Assembly: GCF_001311865.1 (NCBI RefSeq)
Contig: NZ_BBCD01000021.1
Span: 1-50,717, forward strand
Length of the DNA: 50,717 bases
From: Piscibacillus salipiscarius JCM 13188
GTDB lineage: Bacteria > Bacillota > Bacilli > Bacillales > Alkalibacillaceae
Reading direction: 5' to 3'
Below are positions 47,592 through 50,717 of this stretch, one piece after another. The translations under genes were made by a program, and so were the position numbers. The notes beneath the pieces are model-generated. The model saw only the letters and a list, made by a program, of their open reading frames with translations. It had not been told where the DNA came from and made no database searches. The stretch's first letter is position 1. Each line of letters opens with the position of its first letter.

Positions 47592-48937
47592 TTACGCAGT
47601 GTATCCGAATACATTGGCAATGACCAGCGCAATCATAACAATTGGAACGAGATATTTCACAATACCGTACCAAATATTAAACATGACTGGATTTTCAATT
47701 TCACTATTTCGTTTCGCTTGTTCACGGTCTAAGTACCATCCTACAAAATCGCCATTAACACGGCTCCAAATGGTAATACGAAGTTTGCCGTAAAGAAGTC
47801 AACCATACCTAAGATGTTTTGGTCGCCAATTGTTACGCCACTCCAAATTCCAAAACCTAATGAAGAAGCGATCCCTATCACGAAAATAATCGTCGTACAC
47901 AGATAAGTAGCTGCTTTACGTGACATACCTACCGTACGTTTGAAGAATGATACTGGTAACTCTAATAACGAAATCGCTGACGATAATGCTGCTAACGATA
48001 ATAAAACGAAAAATACAATCGCAACGATATTTCCTAATGGCATACTTGCAAAAATGCTTGGTAATGTAATAAATACTAACGGCGGACCAGAACTTACCTC
48101 TAAGCCAAAGCTAAATACAGCTGGGAAGATCATAATACCAGCAATCACGGCAAAAACGGTATCCATGACCCCAACCCCAATCGCCGCTCCAGGTAGTTTA
48201 TCTTTTGATTTTAGATAACTCGCATACGTCAACATGCCTGATACACCTATACTAAGTGAGAAGAACGCTTGACCAAGCGCTGTTAAATATAGCTTAGGAT
48301 TATTTAATTGTGACCAATCAGGTGTGAATAAGAACTGCAAGCCTTCTAATGCTCCATCTAGTGTTAGTACGTATCCTGCCATAAAAATCATTAAAATCGC
48401 TAGAATTGGCATGAGTAACGCATTAGCTTTTTCAATACCACCTTTGACGCCGCGCACAACGATAAATAATGTTAATCCTAAGAATAGTGCCTGCCAAAAC
48501 AGCGGCATTAACGGATTCGTAATCCAATCATTAAACACTTGCCCAAATCCGCCGTCTGGTTCTGTCCAATATGAACCTGTTAAATATTTATATAAATAGA
48601 ATAAAGACCATCCTGCAACCACACTATAGAAGCTTAATATTAAAATACCGCCAATGACTCCCATAAATCCAGTCCAGTGCCATTTCGTGTTTGGTGCTAG
48701 GTTCTTAAAGGAACCAACAGCGTCTTTCTGACCCGCTTTACCAATACTAAATTCATTTAATAATAAAGGTATACCTATTAAGAAAACGAAAGCTAGATAG
48801 ACTATTAAAAATGTCGCTCCTCCTAGCTCACCTGTTATATATGGGAAACGCCAAATATTACCTAACCCCACAGCTGAACCCATTGCGGCTAGCATAAACC
48901 CTAGCCTGGTTTTCCATTGATCCTGATTTTGATTCAA
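47592..48937 (-). CDS. Sodium-dependent NSS-family transporter (one frameshift)
   Basis: LeuT/YocR-type neurotransmitter:sodium symporter homologue, about 448 residues, 11-12 TM helices. TM1 carries the Na+/substrate signature GSAVGLGNIWRFPYITGELG. Other landmarks: FSLSIGVSGMLTYASYLKSK and LSLAALSSAISLLELPVSFF (unwound TM6/TM8 regions). The frame breaks near 47750; restoring one base gives VGWYLDREQAKRNSEIEN and the last TM with a stop at 47592. Bacterial members take up amino acids such as Leu or Trp; substrate not assigned. A cre-like sequence with one mismatch lies about 45 bases upstream. Confidence 0.92.
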
Positions 48938-48979
48938 GCTGACTCACCTGCCTACTTTTTATTTTTTAACTATAGCACA

Positions 48980-48993
48980 TGTTAACGCTATCA
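48980..48993. promoter_or_regulatory. Possible cre site upstream of the NSS transporter
   Basis: TGTTAACGCTATCA matches the cre consensus TGWAARCGYTWNCW with one mismatch (fourth base), 43 bases before the start codon. Weaker than the mmgA site. Confidence 0.4.
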
Positions 48994-49061
48994 ACAAAGT
49001 AAAATTTTAACGTATTAACGCACAACTCTAATAAAAACATATTTGCATAATAAGAAACAAA

Positions 49062-49083
49062 AAACTCGCTAAAAAGCGAGTTT
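49062..49083 (-). terminator. Terminator after the 42-residue small gene
   Basis: AAACTCGCT and AGCGAGTTT, nine perfect pairs, four-base loop, followed on the minus strand by TTTTTTGTTTC. It lies about 40 bases past the small gene. Confidence 0.9.
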
Positions 49084-49120
49084 GAAACTAAGTCACACCG
49101 CAACATGCAGCGCACCTATT

Positions 49121-49249
49121 TTATTTCTTTACATGTACTTCACCTTTGTGTTTTTTCCATACCCAATTCACGAAATCTTTCTCTTTTGGGCAAAGACCTC
49201 TTCCAAGTCTAGTTTCAAACTTGTCAACAAATCCATTATACTTCAGCAT
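49121..49249 (-). CDS. Small basic protein of 42 residues, unknown function
   Basis: ATG at 49247-49249 with GGGGAGGAG seven bases upstream; the protein reads MLKYNGFVDKFETRLGRGLC, PKEKDFVNWVWKKHKGEVHV, KK. It is intact. No signal peptide or TM helix; Lys-rich, one Cys, Trp-rich centre. Its own promoter (49348-49377) and terminator (49062-49083) enclose it, strong evidence for a true small gene. It lies just downstream of an RRNPP regulator. It lacks the secretion signal expected of a pheromone precursor, so I do not assign that role. Family not recognised. Confidence 0.78.
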   Translation of the reverse strand: MLKYNGFVDKFETRLGRGLCPKEKDFVNWVWKKHKGEVHVKK

Positions 49250-49347
49250 TACTTGCTCCTCCCCATATCTATCAAAAATAGATCCCCACTAACTATTCTA
49301 TGTCGTGATGACATATGTATACCCTGCTGAAGAATACAACCAATTTT

Positions 49348-49377
49348 ATTATAACCATAAAGTAATTTATTTGTGAA
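49348..49377 (-). promoter_or_regulatory. Promoter of the 42-residue small gene
   Basis: Minus strand TTCACA (49372-49377), 18-base spacer, TATAAT (49348-49353). The transcript would have a leader of about 95 bases before the ATG at 49249. Confidence 0.65.
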
Positions 49378-49429
49378 GGGTATTTTTTGAAAATTTTAAA
49401 TTTTTCATTGCGAAAAGGTTACTTTTTAT

Positions 49430-50687
49430 CTATATTGTATTCCAAAATCGTCGGCGCTGTTCATCAGCTACCATTAATACTTCAGCCGCACGCTTATATT
49501 TTTTCATATTATAAAGCGTATAACCGAGTAATTGATAGTAATACCTTAAGTCAAATGCCTGTCCAGTTACTTTAAAAAAAGGAAGAGCACTTTTATTTAG
49601 AAAATCTACCAGATCTTCTGATTTCTTTTCAATCACGAGTTTAAGCGATTTAAATTTAATCAAATAGTAGTTTAATTGATGTGCTTGTGCTAACGTTCGT
49701 CCTGTCTCTATTAACTCTAATGCTTCATCAAATCGATCAGTAATATAATAGGTATGAGCTAGCAAGTATCTCGAATGCATTAATTCCGTTTCATTGACAT
49801 CCGTTTCTAAATTTTCTTTTAGCAACTGAATTGCCTCACCGTAGTTGTTCTGCATAGCGTTGATTAAACTTAAATGAAAGTTAATTTTAACTTTAGAATG
49901 TTTCTCAAACTTATGGTCTATAAGTGATTCAATTCGCTCTAGTTGCTCTTTAGCTTGCTGATATTCATTTACAAACGTATAATTGGAAGCTAATATAATC
50001 TCACATTCTATTATTCTAGAATAGTATAACTTCTCCTGAAATATTCGAAGAGCTCGTCTCGCATACTGATTGGAAGTTAGCACATTTTCTAAATGACTAT
50101 TAGCAACCGCAATTAAAACGTATAATTCGGGGTCTTCTTGATCCGGTAGTAAACGCTCAGCCTTATGAAGATGGCTTTTCGCATCAAAAAACAAACACTT
50201 ATTAATTAAGTAGTCACCAATAAACTTATGAAAACTATACGGAGCCGTTTCTTCAAAAAATCTCATCATAATTCATAATTGTTTCATATAACTGATCCGC
50301 CTCAGATAGTCGCTTCATTAATAACATATAACCAAACCTTGCTAATAAACATAAGAAGTCCAAATCATAATGAAGAAGGTCATGCCTCTTATTAACAAGT
50401 TTAGCCTCCAGCTCTTGCGCTGTTGGAATGTCATACTCATGAATCGCTGTTATAAGCTGTTCAGCCATTTGGTAGTGCTCTTGATCAATTGGAGCGACTA
50501 ATTTTTCTTCTGGTATGTTGAGTCTATTAGCGATTTCGACTAGTAGTTCTTCATTTACTTGAACTTGTCCATTTTCAATCTTGCTTAACTGGGTCATTGA
50601 GCAGATGCCTTCAGCCAGTTGCTCTTGCGTGATCTTTTGCTTGTTACGATGCCATTTAATTAATTTCCCGACTAACTTCATTACCAT
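49430..50687 (-). CDS. RRNPP-type transcriptional regulator: HTH plus TPR (one frameshift)
   Basis: About 419 residues. The N-terminal XRE-type helix-turn-helix shows KLIKWHRNKQKITQEQLAEG, ICSMTQLSKIENGQ and VNEELLVEIANRLN (residues about 8-60). It is followed by helical tetratricopeptide repeats to the end (SHLHKAERLLPDQEDPELY, YQQAKEQLERIESLID, ALELIETGRTLAQAHQLNYY, YYYQLLGYTLYNMKKYKRAA). This is the layout of NprR/PlcR, quorum-sensing regulators that bind short peptides in the TPR groove. The frame breaks near 50258-50263: a run of six T should be five (YDEIFEETAPYSFHKF). No obvious signal-peptide-bearing partner is visible downstream. The right window edge cuts its promoter. Confidence 0.87.
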
Positions 50688-50717
50688 ACCAGCTTTCTAA
50701 TTCTATATAATATTGAG

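Noticed and set aside
49310..49372. 21-codon hydrophobic peptide (MVIIKLVVFFSRVYICHHDI then E) as an RRNPP pheromone
   Set aside because: It overlaps the TATAAT of the small-gene promoter, has no ribosome site, and lacks a cleavage-site pattern. Not supported.

Overview
The window is chromosomal DNA of a low-GC, spore-forming member of the Bacillaceae. Gene content and order follow the Bacillus subtilis stretch from rpoE-pyrG-spo0F-fbaA-tal-murA-glpX through fadF, a cardiolipin-synthase-like gene, ywgA, ywfO, lipL, hemQ, cwlJ-gerQ, argS-ywiB, pbpG, ywhD and ywdI/ywdK. Sporulation genes (spo0F, cwlJ, gerQ, pbpG) fit an endospore former. The very acidic lipoprotein linker of OppA and the Na+-coupled NSS transporter suggest, but do not prove, a halophile or alkaliphile such as a Halobacillus or Alkalibacillus relative.

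Layout. 1-7000 (minus strand): rpoE, pyrG with a CTP-sensing leader, a Spo0F-like receiver, fbaA, tal, murA, glpX. 7300-16800 (minus): a fatty-acid and branched-acid catabolic block, mmgA-mmgB-mmgC-acdA-meaB-tetR-icmF, with a perfect cre site and a FadR-like operator at its head. 17100-20700: a small membrane-anchored protein, a GntR/ABC/membrane-protein operon and a CatE-like dioxygenase with a CatR-type operator. 20700-26600: an oppDFBCA oligopeptide importer. 26900-32300: fadF/EtfD-like electron carrier (same FadR-like operator), a PLD-type phospholipid synthase, ywgA, ywfO. 32600-37500: a membrane protein, lipL, hemQ, cwlJ, gerQ and a NERD-domain protein. 37500-42500: argS, ywiB, pbpG, ywhD. 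42600-45300: a BMP-family lipoprotein translationally coupled to a chemoreceptor behind a sigma-D promoter. 45300-50700: a CoA-transferase, ywdK, ywdI, an NSS transporter, a 42-residue small gene and an RRNPP-type (HTH plus TPR) quorum-sensing regulator at the right edge.

Quality warning. About two thirds of the genes, including essential ones (pyrG, murA, argS, fused icmF), carry single-base frameshifts, mostly in homopolymers. These are almost certainly sequencing errors of a long-read or low-coverage assembly rather than pseudogenes. The coordinates given are for the reconstructed genes and span the shifts.

The most unusual structure is a set of six intergenic arrays of degenerate tandem repeats with a period of 21 bases (7.2, 16.8, 32.4, 34.8, 36.3 and 46.7 kb). 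They fall into four consensus families, two of which occur at two loci each. Twenty-one bases is two turns of B-DNA, and one array has phased A/T tracts. I know of no described function. A second interspersed repeat, GC-rich with imperfect terminal inverted repeats, is present twice in opposite orientation (3.1 and 12.2 kb).
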